A stretch of DNA of 64,000 bases from Haladaptatus cibarius D43 (GTDB taxonomy: Archaea; Halobacteriota; Halobacteria; Halobacteriales; Haladaptataceae): positions 921,076 through 985,075 of the forward strand of contig NZ_JDTH01000001.1 in assembly GCF_000710615.1 (NCBI RefSeq), given 5' to 3'. Numbering within the stretch: the first letter of the stretch is position 1; each line of letters opens with the position of its first letter. The notes beneath the pieces are model-generated. The model did no database searches, was not told the DNA's origin, and was given only the letters and a program-made list of their open reading frames with translations. The translations under genes were made by a program, and so were the position numbers. This document shows, piece by piece, positions 35,947 to 44,161 of the stretch.

Positions 35947-36534
35947 TTAGTCAGTTCGGAGGGTATGACAGTTCCGACACCGCGCTTCGTAGGACTCCTG
36001 TGCTCCCACCAAAATCGTCGGGTCGTCTACGTGTGCCGGTTCGCCGTCGATGAGTCGCTGATTCCGCGTCGCTGGTTCGCCGCATTTCGCACAGATTGCC
36101 TGTAACTTTTCGACGTACTCCGACACCGAGATGAGTTGCGGAAGCGGGTCGAACGGTTCGGCCCGGAACGTTTGGTCGGTTCCGCTGATGACGACGCGAC
36201 GTTCGTCCTCGGCCAACTGTTCGCAGACGGAGACGAGTTCCGCGGAAAAGAAGTTCGCTTCGTCGATGGCGACGACTTTCTCGCCGTTCAGTTTCTCGGG
36301 TATTTCCCAGACACCTTCGTCGTCCGGTTCGACAACTGTCGCGTCCCACGACGCGCCGTCGTGTGAGCCGACAGTATCGTCGCCGTATCGGTCGTCCAGC
36401 GCCGGTTTGAACACGGCGACTTCTTGGCCCGCGATTTCCGCGCGACGAAGCCGACGGAGCAGTTCCTCGGTTTTCCCGGAGAACATGCAGCCGGTGATTA
36501 CCTCGACCCACCCGCTGTTCGTGATTTTGTGCAT
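35947..36534 (-). CDS. tdk: Thymidine kinase
   Basis: This 195-aa enzyme phosphorylates thymidine to dTMP in the salvage pathway. It has a P-loop GCMFSGKTEELLRRLRR (residues about 15-31), the Walker-B-like VVAIDEANFF, a lasso/substrate region and a zinc site CAKCGEPA with CRNCHTL near the C-terminus. The type II (tetrameric, bacterial/vaccinia-like) layout is complete and the length is normal. It is first in a likely two-gene operon with the Yip1-like protein. Confidence 0.95.
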   Translation of the reverse strand: MHKITNSGWVEVITGCMFSGKTEELLRRLRRAEIAGQEVAVFKPALDDRYGDDTVGSHDGASWDATVVEPDDEGVWEIPEKLNGEKVVAIDEANFFSAELVSVCEQLAEDERRVVISGTDQTFRAEPFDPLPQLISVSEYVEKLQAICAKCGEPATRNQRLIDGEPAHVDDPTILVGAQESYEARCRNCHTLRTD

Positions 36535-36631
36535 ATCCGAACTGCGCTCAATCCGACGGCAAAAGGATTGCTCATTTCGTCTCCGGAGATTCCAGAACTT
36601 CGTTTGTTCGTTTCATCGAATGTATAATCCA

Positions 36632-36641
36632 AGACTATATT
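36632..36641 (+). promoter_or_regulatory. TATA box of the frameshifted protease gene
   Basis: gactatatta lies about 27-30 bp upstream of the ATG at 36664 in a strongly AT-rich stretch (36620-36665). An intact promoter in front of the frameshifted gene suggests that it has not been long inactive. Confidence 0.55.
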
Positions 36642-36663
36642 ACGATACAAAAATATGTTTCAT

Positions 36664-37750
36664 ATGATGGCAGATAAAATATCTGAGGGAACAGTTGTTG
36701 ATCTTTCTGGGAAAAACCATTCCCGACGTACCGTTTTGAAATCGTTCGCCGCGCTCGGGACGGGCGTCACGGGACTTCGGCATGCCGTCGAATCTGCACA
36801 CGGAAAAACGCCGGACTGCGTGCCACTCGTTCACACGCGACGTTCACGGAAACCCGGAAACGGTTCGTATCGTTCCGAAGGAACGGTATCGCCGTCTCAA
36901 AGTGTACGAAAAGATGGACATTGCGGGGCTACTAGACAAGCACCCGGTCATTCGCGGCGTCGGTATCGAACAGCAATCCAAGGACGAAACCGACCTCGCG
37001 ATTCAACTCCGACTCGATGGCAAAAAGAACACGCTTCGTGCCCAGTCCGCGCTCCCGAACCGGATTCAACAAACACCGATCACGACTACCGAACAGGAGG
37101 GTGAATTGGTTTTGGAGGGCGATTGCGACGGCGGAAGCCGGGACAATCAGACCGTCGACCCCGTTGAGGGGTGTGCTGGCATCTACGTCCGGATTCCGGA
37201 CGGATACATCGCCACTGGTACCGCCTGTTTGGCGGGATACGATGCCGATACGAACGACCCGATGATTCTCACGTGCTGGCACGTCGCGGACGAGAAAATC
37301 GACAAATATCTCTATCAGAACGGCCGGAAGGTCGGTGTTTTCTCGGGTATGGATACCGGGATGGACGCTGCGAAGTACCGAGCGACGGACGCGGTGGATG
37401 TTCGGGATACGCTCGAACCGAATCTCAAAGAGATAACGGGAACGTGGGACTTCAGCGGTCTCACGGATGCGGTCGCTTGGGGAGCGACCGTCGGTGGCTA
37501 CTATGGTGGACGAAAGACATGCTACGCCTACAGTTCCTGCTATGACACCGAACGAAACGCCCGCGTCGATTATCAAGCCGAGTTCTCAGACCACCCCACC
37601 ACTGGTGGGGACTCGGGTGGCCCGTGGGTGGATTACGATGGGAAACTCATCTGCATGCACCAAGGCTACTTCACCAACTGGGACGGGGAGCACTGCCGTG
37701 GAATGGTCGGCACCGAACTGCTCGATGCCATCGGTATGACGCTCTACTGA
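36664..37750 (+). pseudogene. Tat-exported trypsin-like (S1) protease with an internal frameshift
   Basis: The twin-arginine signal (HSRRTVLKSFAALGTG) and the following HGKTPDCVPLVHT lie in one frame from 36664. The rest of the protein, from RDVHGNPETVRIVPKERY on, lies in the next frame (open 36782-37750). A one-base indel near 36830-36842 joins them cleanly. The protease domain is otherwise intact: His in LTCWHVAD, an Asp in SGMDTGMDAAKY, and Ser in TTGGDSGGPWVD, with a Cys-rich loop (CYAYSSCYD). Without repair the signal would be lost, so secretion would fail. It could be a sequencing error, a true mutation or phase variation. Confidence 0.75.
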
Positions 37751-37797
37751 TTGGCCAGATGTCAAAACTTAAGTACAACTTCAGCGACTAATAACCT

Positions 37798-38364
37798 ATG
37801 CCCTCCCTTCGACGCCGCTCGTTCGTTCTGGCCCTCGCTTCGCTCACCGGATGCGTCACCGACGCACGTCAAAACTCACCACAAGACCGACCGATGGAAG
37901 ACGTTCACTACACCGTTTCGACTACCGTTCGACCGAGTTCGGATTCGGAGCTGCAGTTATCAGTACGAACGCTTGATTCCGACATAACACCGACCAGTCC
38001 GGCACGGATTTCGTTCCGTCTACACAATGCCGGTAGCTCACCGACTCCGATTGAAAGTGGTGTTCCCGCCCCGTTCGGCGTCCTATACGGATACCGCGAT
38101 ACCGAACGAATACTGCTTTGGACCGATGCGTACGAGCGGAGTCAGTACGTGCAGGTCGAGGATGAAATGGTCGTCGGAGTAGACGAGGTCGGTCGGCAGA
38201 CCACGCTCGAACCGGACGAATCGCTCGAGAGAACGTATTCCATTCCGTATGGAACTCCAAACCTCTACGAAGGTCGTCACACGGTGAACGGTACAGGTGG
38301 ACGTGACCTTTCGTTCGATGGAATCAACTATCGGATAGTACTGAACATCACGCGAAAAGAGTAG
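37798..38364 (+). CDS. Predicted lipoprotein
   Basis: This 188-aa exported protein has an N-terminus MPSLRRRSFVLALASLTGC, combining an Arg pair and a lipobox with Cys19, as in Tat-dependent haloarchaeal lipoproteins. The mature region is beta-rich (YTVSTTVRPSSDSELQLSVRT onward) and resembles a single Ig-like or DUF-type domain of unknown role. An acttaagta promoter element about 29 bp upstream fits a leaderless start. It follows the frameshifted protease by 47 bp but probably has its own promoter. Confidence 0.75.
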   Translation: MPSLRRRSFVLALASLTGCVTDARQNSPQDRPMEDVHYTVSTTVRPSSDSELQLSVRTLDSDITPTSPARISFRLHNAGSSPTPIESGVPAPFGVLYGYRDTERILLWTDAYERSQYVQVEDEMVVGVDEVGRQTTLEPDESLERTYSIPYGTPNLYEGRHTVNGTGGRDLSFDGINYRIVLNITRKE

Positions 38365-38384
38365 TTTCGACCGCGGTTGCTCAT

Positions 38385-38966
38385 TCAATCGACCGCGCCG
38401 ATATTTTCTTCGCTCTCGAAACTCGCCGGACACGGTTCGATTTTGCAGTACCGAACGACCTGCTCACCGAGCGTTGCCACCCGCTCTGCCAGCTCGTCGT
38501 CCGTAAATTTCCCGTTCCGTACCGCACTGTGTGCCCGCGGCACGGCGGCCTCGTAGGGCAACACCCACGCGTCGAGCGACCGGCAAACAGACCGAAGATG
38601 ATCCATCGCGGTGATCGGGAATCGACCGCCCGCGACCGCCAACAGACCGACCGTCTTCTGTTCGAACTCGTCGAAGCCACAGTAGTCGAGGGCCGTCTTC
38701 AGCGGCGAGGAGTACGACCCGTGGTACATCGGTGTCCCGAGGATGACCGCGTCGGCCTCGCGCACGCGACGTTTCAATTCTTCGGCATCGCCCGCCAATC
38801 GGTCGCCCGCGTCGTACAACGGCAGGTCGAACTCGCGCAAATCGAGGAATTCGCCGGTTCCACCCGCGTCCTCGACGCCGGAGAGTGCGCCGGAAAGCGC
38901 GACGCGCGTCGCGCTTTCGTCCCGGAGACTGCCGCAAATCGCAACGATGTGTGGTTGGTTGGCCAT
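38385..38966 (-). CDS. NAD(P)H-dependent FMN reductase
   Basis: This 193-aa flavodoxin-fold reductase of the SsuE/ChrR/ArsH group has the FMN-phosphate loop ICGSLRDESATRVAL at the N-terminus and the flavin-binding GTPMYHGSYSSPLKTALDYC motif at about residues 77-96. AVAGGRFPITAMDHLRSV follows. It would reduce FMN or quinones with NAD(P)H. A gctatattcg promoter is about 28 bp upstream. It is convergent with the lipoprotein gene with a 20-bp gap. Confidence 0.9.
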   Translation of the reverse strand: MANQPHIVAICGSLRDESATRVALSGALSGVEDAGGTGEFLDLREFDLPLYDAGDRLAGDAEELKRRVREADAVILGTPMYHGSYSSPLKTALDYCGFDEFEQKTVGLLAVAGGRFPITAMDHLRSVCRSLDAWVLPYEAAVPRAHSAVRNGKFTDDELAERVATLGEQVVRYCKIEPCPASFESEENIGAVD

Positions 38967-39168
38967 GCTGTCCTCTGGGTGTGAAAGCGAATATAGCTAA
39001 GTATCAGTCACGAGAAATCAGAGGTAGTGACTGCACCCGATTTCGATGCGACTTCGCGTACTCACGATTTGCTGGTGAAGTCCACCGAGTATTACGAGGC
39101 GACGGCTGAAATTTTGAATCGTTCTCGACCGCGCAACGACTGGCTTCGTCAGAATCGAACACGACGAG

Positions 39169-39822
39169 TTGGAGGCGACGTTCGAAGACACGCCGCGCTG
39201 TCGGAAAACGTGGAAAGCAGTTCGGGATTCGTTTTCGTGGACGGACGACGTCCAGCGCGGCGCGTGGTATCGCGGCGAACTTCCCGCCACCGCGGAAGAG
39301 TTTCGGCGACTGTGGTCGCTTACGGACGGTATCTGTGGAATCCACTTCGTCAACCAAATCACGCTCTACGACGGAGACGAGTGGCTGTTCTACGCGGTTC
39401 CACATCACAACTACTGTTGGCTTCACGACTCGGAAGAGGGGTTCGTGGATGAGGTTGACGCAGTCCTTTCCGACCAGCGGGCCTGCGTCCTTCCGGGGGG
39501 AACGCAGGTCGAGTGGGAACAGGATGGCCGCGAATACACCATTTCGGGCACGTCCCTCTGTGTCGGCGGTGGCGGGTTCCGAACCCGCGGATGCTACGGT
39601 CTCTCGAATCTCGAAGCCGTGCGTGTGGATGAGGCTACACAAACAATTTCACTACAGTGGAAACCCGACCCAACTTCGGGCGCTGTCGGTCGAGTATTGA
39701 TGGGCGCAATGTCGCTGGTCTACAACCCGCCTGAGCAGTTGCGGTTCGAAGACGAGACGACGTTTCGAGAAGTCGAGTCCGTGCTTCGAGAAGTTATCGA
39801 AAAGCGTACTCAGTCCGTTTGA
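39169..39822 (+). CDS. Conserved hypothetical protein with uncertain N-terminus
   Basis: This 217-aa acidic, soluble protein has several Trp-rich segments (KTWKAVRDSFSWTDD, YRGELPATAEEFRRLW, HHNYCWLHDSEEG). I do not recognise a family. The only start codon in frame is TTG at 39169. The frame continues open back to a TGA at 39115 with protein-like sequence (VLDRATTGFVRIEHDE) but no ATG or GTG, so the true start may use a rare codon or may have been lost by an indel. The 3' end is convergent with mutY, 7 bp away. Confidence 0.6.
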   Translation: MEATFEDTPRCRKTWKAVRDSFSWTDDVQRGAWYRGELPATAEEFRRLWSLTDGICGIHFVNQITLYDGDEWLFYAVPHHNYCWLHDSEEGFVDEVDAVLSDQRACVLPGGTQVEWEQDGREYTISGTSLCVGGGGFRTRGCYGLSNLEAVRVDEATQTISLQWKPDPTSGAVGRVLMGAMSLVYNPPEQLRFEDETTFREVESVLREVIEKRTQSV

Positions 39823-39829
39823 AAATCGT

Positions 39830-40753
39830 CTACTGTCTGAGTCGTGCAATCCACTGTTCACCTTCATCGTCTCCCGCCGTTTCCAGTTCCACCAACCCAT
39901 CGTCTTCCAAATCCGAACACAACTCACGAAGCCACGCTTCGCCATATTCTCCGCCGTAATCGACTCGGACGCGAGGGCCGAGTTTCGACAGCGGGAGTTC
40001 GTCGTACTCCTTCAGAATCGAGATGACGCGCCCGCGGAACTGCCGACGCGAGCCGTCGAATTTCGGTTGCGTGGGTACGTCGGGGGCCGTGAAATCCCCG
40101 ATTTCGTAGGCGTGACACCACTCGCGCCACGGGCATCCCGCCGAATCACAGGAGGGCGTCTTTTCGCAGGCGACCCCGCCGAGTTCCATGATGGCGTTGT
40201 TCCAGACGCGGGATTCCCCGTCCGGCATGAGTTCGCTGGCGGATTCCTCGAACGCGGTGTCGTCGTCCGGTATGTCGAATGCTCGGTACAGAACGCGCTT
40301 GACGTTCGTATCGACCACCGCGTTTCCGTTGTTGAAGGCGAATGAGGCGACTGCGTTGGCGGTGTATGGGCCGACGCCCTGCAAATTTTGGAGTTCTTCG
40401 GGCGTCTTTGGGAATTCTCCGTCGTACTCCGTGGTGACCTGTTTTGCCGACTCGTGGAGGTATTTCGCCCGGTTGTTGTAGCCGAGGCTGTGACTTGTCC
40501 AGAAGCCGACCACGTCCGAGCGGTCTGCCTCTGCGAGGGCGTCCGCGGTCGGCCAGCGGTCGAGAAACGCCTCCCACGCCGTCACGACGCGCCCGAGTTG
40601 GGTCTGCTGGCTCATCACCTCGGAGACGAGGATAGCGTAGGGGTCGTCCGTCTCACGCCATGGGAAACTTCGGTGGTCGTCCTCGTACCACGAAACGAGG
40701 GCATCGCGCACCGCCTCTCCGTTGTCCGGGAGCGACCACGACGTGTCGGTCAT
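39830..40753 (-). CDS. mutY: A/G-specific adenine glycosylase
   Basis: MutY removes adenine mispaired with 8-oxoguanine. The 307-aa protein has the catalytic Glu region VSEVMSQQTQLGRV, the helix-hairpin-helix LQGVGPYTANAVASF, the catalytic Asp in VVDTNVKRVL, and a four-Cys cluster (CEKTPSCDSAGCPWREWC) for an iron-sulfur centre; its C-X5-C-X4-C-X5-C spacing differs slightly from the usual C-X6-C-X2-C-X5-C. A C-terminal winged-helix-like extension is typical of haloarchaeal members. The ATG at 40753 is chosen over a 35-residue upstream extension; a ggtaaacc promoter lies about 30 bp upstream. Confidence 0.92.
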   Translation of the reverse strand: MTDTSWSLPDNGEAVRDALVSWYEDDHRSFPWRETDDPYAILVSEVMSQQTQLGRVVTAWEAFLDRWPTADALAEADRSDVVGFWTSHSLGYNNRAKYLHESAKQVTTEYDGEFPKTPEELQNLQGVGPYTANAVASFAFNNGNAVVDTNVKRVLYRAFDIPDDDTAFEESASELMPDGESRVWNNAIMELGGVACEKTPSCDSAGCPWREWCHAYEIGDFTAPDVPTQPKFDGSRRQFRGRVISILKEYDELPLSKLGPRVRVDYGGEYGEAWLRELCSDLEDDGLVELETAGDDEGEQWIARLRQ

Positions 40754-40897
40754 TGTGGAGGCTTTGTGTGGGTTCGGTTTACCGGTAGCGGTTTCCGAAG
40801 ACCGTTCCCGAGCAATCGAGTTGATGTATGCCACCGCACAGCACACACAATCGGACAACCTGAAGGCTTATTGCCCGTTCGTTGCAATCTCCGGAAA

Positions 40898-41173
40898 ATG
40901 CGTGTTCGGCCCTCCACACTGTTTCTCATCGGCGTCGGAATCATCGTCGTCCCGGTTTCGCCGTTCGTCTTTTTCCGGAGTCCGACCGCGTGGATTGCGC
41001 TGGGAGGGACGTTCATGCTCGCCGGAGTCGGAACGGCGCTCCACCGAGGCCGCGGAAAACGGTCGGCACGCCAGTCGAGCCCGCAATCTCACCATTACAT
41101 CGTCTGTCCGCACTGTGCGACCCGCAATTTCGCAAGCCGGAACGTCTGTCGCTACTGCGACGAGGAATTTTAA
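40898..41173 (+). CDS. Small membrane protein with C-terminal zinc ribbon
   Basis: This 91-aa protein has two membrane spans (LFLIGVGIIVVPVSPFVFF and AWIALGGTFMLAGVGTAL), then a basic linker and a C-terminal ribbon, VCPHCATRN and CRYCDEEF. This membrane-plus-ribbon layout is common in haloarchaea; the function is unknown. The ATG at 40898 is supported by a gcttattg promoter-like tract about 31 bp upstream; the longer open frame upstream is antisense to mutY. Confidence 0.75.
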   Translation: MRVRPSTLFLIGVGIIVVPVSPFVFFRSPTAWIALGGTFMLAGVGTALHRGRGKRSARQSSPQSHHYIVCPHCATRNFASRNVCRYCDEEF

Positions 41174-41222
41174 CCGAATCGAGAACGAAAACCGTATCCC
41201 ACGCCCGGCCCACAACCCGGCC

Positions 41223-41546
41223 ATGAGTCTGGACGACCTGAACGACGACGTGAAAGCCGCCTACTCCGACCTCGATTCCGAACTCTCCGTGTCACTCGAC
41301 AGGGAAACTCGCAACGAACTCTCGATGCTTTCTGCGTCCCTCGACCCGGAGGACGAAGACGAACTGGTTCGTCGTGCGGTTCACCTGCTGTTCCAATCGA
41401 CCGTCGAAACCGGCAAGCTGGACTTCCATCTGCGAAACGCCTACGACGTAACCTACGACGAGTATCTTTCGGGAATGACGTTCGAGGAGATGACCGGCGC
41501 GAGCCAGTATCCCCAGCGCGACGACGAACGCCGGTATCAGTTCTGA
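41223..41546 (+). CDS. Conserved haloarchaeal protein, helical
   Basis: This 107-aa protein begins MSLDDLNDDVKAAYSDLDSE and contains ELVRRAVHLLFQSTVETG and LRNAYDVTYDEYLSGMTFEEM. It is acidic, soluble and predicted to be helical, with a pattern reminiscent of ribbon-helix-helix-like or DUF-type small regulators, but I cannot assign it. It lies 49 bp after the membrane/ribbon protein on the same strand and may share its transcript. The longer open frame upstream is not used. Confidence 0.7.
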   Translation: MSLDDLNDDVKAAYSDLDSELSVSLDRETRNELSMLSASLDPEDEDELVRRAVHLLFQSTVETGKLDFHLRNAYDVTYDEYLSGMTFEEMTGASQYPQRDDERRYQF

Positions 41547-41553
41547 CGGATTT

Positions 41554-41925
41554 TCATCGTCCCATCAGGCCCCCGAAGACGACTGTTTCGCGGTGGGGTG
41601 CCCACTCCACCAATCCTCCTTCGGTGAGTTTCGGAAGGTGAATGTGCCGAAGTGCCGTCCGCGCCCGTTTTTCGTCCGATTCGACACCGGCGGTTACGAG
41701 GTGGGTCGCCAGTTCCGCCGTCGTCGCTTTGCCGTCGTTTTCGTGCAAGTAGCTGACGACGGTGCGTCGATGCTCCGAGGACAGCGCGTCGTACATCTCC
41801 GGAGGAAGACGAAGGAGCGCGTTCAATCCGAGCGTCTGTATCGCCCGCCGGAGCGAGGACGTAATCCCAGTTCGGCGGCGAACATCGGTTCGGTCGTTCC
41901 GTCGATTATCTCGTGTTTCGGCCAT
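41554..41925 (-). CDS. DUF7344-like winged-helix protein
   Basis: This 123-aa protein has a basic N-terminus followed by a winged-helix-like domain at about residues 40-115: LPPEMYDALSSEHRRTVVSYL, TTAELATHLV, and HIHLPKLTEGGLVEWAP. This matches DUF7344-type haloarchaeal regulators, which probably bind DNA. The ATG at 41925 is preferred to a GTG at 41964, because a ttataac element (41971-41977) fits a short leader. It is convergent with the 107-aa gene (7-bp gap). Confidence 0.75.
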   Translation of the reverse strand: MAETRDNRRNDRTDVRRRTGITSSLRRAIQTLGLNALLRLPPEMYDALSSEHRRTVVSYLHENDGKATTAELATHLVTAGVESDEKRARTALRHIHLPKLTEGGLVEWAPHRETVVFGGLMGR

Positions 41926-41994
41926 CGTAGTCGAAAACCAGTGGCGTAGCGAGAATAGGGTCACTGCCTGTTATAACAGCCCACTTTAATCGGG

Positions 41995-42648
41995 TCATGC
42001 CCGATTCGCGTTCGTCTCGAAGAGGACGGATTCCAGCACGCCGCCCGCACCGCGCCGCACGCGCTCGGAGACGGATTGCTGTGAGACGCCGATTTCGTCG
42101 GCGAGTTCTCCCAGCGTGACACCGCGTGGGACATCGAAGTAGCCGCGTTCGACGGCCAACAGGAGTGCTTCCCGTTGTTCCGGTGTTAGCCCGAACTCGT
42201 TTTGTTCGGTTTCGGTTTCCGTCGCAACGCGGTCGAGATGAAAGTCGATGTCGTGTTCGTCGCAGTACGTTTGAAATTCCGAAAGCGATTCGTGGTCGTT
42301 GAACCGAAGTCGAAATCGCCAGAGGTCGTCGCCGTGCGCTTCAAGGATGGTCGCGCCGACTTCCGCGATGCCGTAGATGAGACTTTCGACTGCCTTGCTC
42401 CACTCGACTCGGTAGAGCACGCGGTTTCCCACTCTATCCAGCGAGACGAGATGTTCGACGTTCGGGTTCGACTGCACGTCTCGTTCGAAGGCGTCGAAAT
42501 CCGTGCCGATGGCCCAGAAAAACGGAAGCACCTGCCGCGATGCCGGAACCACTCGTTCCAGTTCGACGTGAACGTCCGTGTCGGTGAGGAGGGCAGTTCC
42601 GAGGAGGAACTGTTCGCCAAGAATCGAGAGGTCGGCCGTGACGCTCAT
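41995..42648 (-). CDS. Bat-type HTH-10 transcriptional regulator
   Basis: This 217-aa protein has an N-terminal bacterio-opsin-activator-like sensor domain and a C-terminal HTH_10: LTPEQREALLLAVERGYFDVPRGVTLGELADEIGVSQQSVSERVRRG. This block is the signature of haloarchaeal Bat-type regulators. The ligand and targets are unknown. The ATG at 42648 is preferred to the one at 42696. It lies downstream of the aminotransferase on the same strand, separated by a double-hairpin region (42695-42765) that may terminate the upstream transcript. Confidence 0.85.
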   Translation of the reverse strand: MSVTADLSILGEQFLLGTALLTDTDVHVELERVVPASRQVLPFFWAIGTDFDAFERDVQSNPNVEHLVSLDRVGNRVLYRVEWSKAVESLIYGIAEVGATILEAHGDDLWRFRLRFNDHESLSEFQTYCDEHDIDFHLDRVATETETEQNEFGLTPEQREALLLAVERGYFDVPRGVTLGELADEIGVSQQSVSERVRRGAGGVLESVLFETNANRA

Positions 42649-42694
42649 ACGAAAGAGACGCCGCGAGAGAACATAGCCTTGTGTGGGGTTACGC

Positions 42695-42765
42695 ATCCTC
42701 GCGTGTAAGCGCGCGAGGATTCCGCCTTGACGCCCGCAAAGACGCGCCGCGTCTTCGCGGGCGTC
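42695..42765. terminator. Double hairpin downstream of the aminotransferase gene
   Basis: Two stems sit in the 127-bp gap: atcctcgcg (42695-42703) with cgcgaggat (42712-42720), 9 bp perfect; and gacgcccgcaaagacgcg (42729-42746) with its near-complement (42748-42765), one mismatch. They begin 10 bp after the aminotransferase stop (minus strand). They may act as a 3' structure or be another small member of the window's hairpin elements. No U-tract follows, so termination is not proven. Confidence 0.4.
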
Positions 42766-42775
42766 GGGAAGGAGG

Positions 42776-44107
42776 TTACGCCGCGTCTTCGATGGCGTCG
42801 AGAAGGAGATCGACGCCGATTTCGATTTCGCGTTCGCTCACGTCGAGCGGCGGAAGGAGACGGAGCGTTTTGTAGCCACAGCCAAGGGTGAGCAGGCCGC
42901 GGGAGAGCGCGCCGTCTACGACTGCCTCTCTGCGGTCTTTCGTGTCGAACTCGATGGCCAGCATCAGACCGCGACCGCGGACGTCGATGACGTTCGCGGG
43001 ATTCGCGTCCTCGATGAGTTCGCGGGTCTGCTGGCCGCGTGCTTCGACGTTCGAGAGCAGGTCGTATTCGTAAATTGCGTCCATGGTGAGAACGCCCTGA
43101 AGCGACGAAAGCACGTCCCCTGCACCCCACGTCGAGGAGAGTCGGCCTTTTTCTTCGGGGAATACGTCCGAACGCGAGACGGTCGCGCCGACGCGGAGTC
43201 CCTTCGCGCTCGTGATTACGTCCGGTTCGAGTTCGAGGTGGTCAACCGCCCACATCTCGCCGGTTCGGCCCAGACCGGACTGGATTTCGTCGGCGATGAT
43301 GTTGACGTCGTAGGTTTTCTGAATCTCGGCGATGTCCGCGATGAACTCGTCGTTCGGAACGCGGTAGCCGCCTTCTCCCTGCACGGGTTCGAGGATGACG
43401 TAGGAAACTTCCTCGGGGTCGATGACGCCCTGTGCGGGGTCGAGTTTATCGGCGATGACGTTGCCGCCCGGGCCGTTCGTCTTCCAGCCGCAGTCACACG
43501 CACCCGTACAGGAACAGTACGGAACGCTCACGACGCCCGGAACTTCGGGGTAGTCCTTTCGGTGGGCGACTTTCGAGCGGTTGAGCGAGAGCGCGCCGAG
43601 CGTCCGTCCGTGGAACGCACCGTCGAAGGTGAACGCGCGGTGACCGCCGCGGTTGTAGCTGATTTTGATAGCGTTCTCGACGGCTTCCGCGCCGGAGTTA
43701 GAAAGGAACACGGTGTCCATGTCGTAGTGGCTCGTCGCATCGACCAGTCGCTCCATCAACTGCGTCGGGCCGGGGAACTCGGGGTCTTCCGGCGGCCAGC
43801 CACCCGCGGCGTAGAAGTCCTGACCCGCGATTTTCGTCGGGTCGGGCAGGTCGAACTCGTCGATTTTATCCATAATCTTCGGGCTGTTGTACCCGAGTGG
43901 GGCGGCGGCGACGTGGCTGGTAAAATCGAGAAGAACGTTGCCGTCAACGTCGGTACAGAAGGGGCCAGCTGCGTCTTCCGTAATGTCCCAGACGAAGTCG
44001 TAGACGTATGTCGTCGGGGCGGCAAACTGGTGATGGTAGTCAGACCACTGTTTCGCTTTCTTTCCGGGCATCTCCCGGACCTGTGGCTCGGCTGTTTCCC
44101 GGTCCAT
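42776..44107 (-). CDS. Class III PLP-dependent aminotransferase
   Basis: This 443-aa enzyme is related to ornithine/GABA aminotransferases and archaeal amino-acid racemases. It shows LSNSGAEAVENAIKISY, AFTFDGAFHGRTLGALSL, the cofactor-binding VQGEGGYRVP and the IIADEIQSGLGRTG motif with the conserved Asp. The Schiff-base Lys lies in DVITSAKGLRVG. An insert rich in Cys (YCSCTGACDCGW) is found in this branch. The substrate (GABA, acetylornithine, lysine or others) cannot be fixed. A tttaaaaag promoter (about 44131-44139) supports the ATG at 44107. Confidence 0.9.
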   Translation of the reverse strand: MDRETAEPQVREMPGKKAKQWSDYHHQFAAPTTYVYDFVWDITEDAAGPFCTDVDGNVLLDFTSHVAAAPLGYNSPKIMDKIDEFDLPDPTKIAGQDFYAAGGWPPEDPEFPGPTQLMERLVDATSHYDMDTVFLSNSGAEAVENAIKISYNRGGHRAFTFDGAFHGRTLGALSLNRSKVAHRKDYPEVPGVVSVPYCSCTGACDCGWKTNGPGGNVIADKLDPAQGVIDPEEVSYVILEPVQGEGGYRVPNDEFIADIAEIQKTYDVNIIADEIQSGLGRTGEMWAVDHLELEPDVITSAKGLRVGATVSRSDVFPEEKGRLSSTWGAGDVLSSLQGVLTMDAIYEYDLLSNVEARGQQTRELIEDANPANVIDVRGRGLMLAIEFDTKDRREAVVDGALSRGLLTLGCGYKTLRLLPPLDVSEREIEIGVDLLLDAIEDAA

Positions 44108-44161
44108 GTACCCGCTACGAAAGGCCCCCGTTTAAAAAGTTCGAAAGTTAGCTATGTGTGT

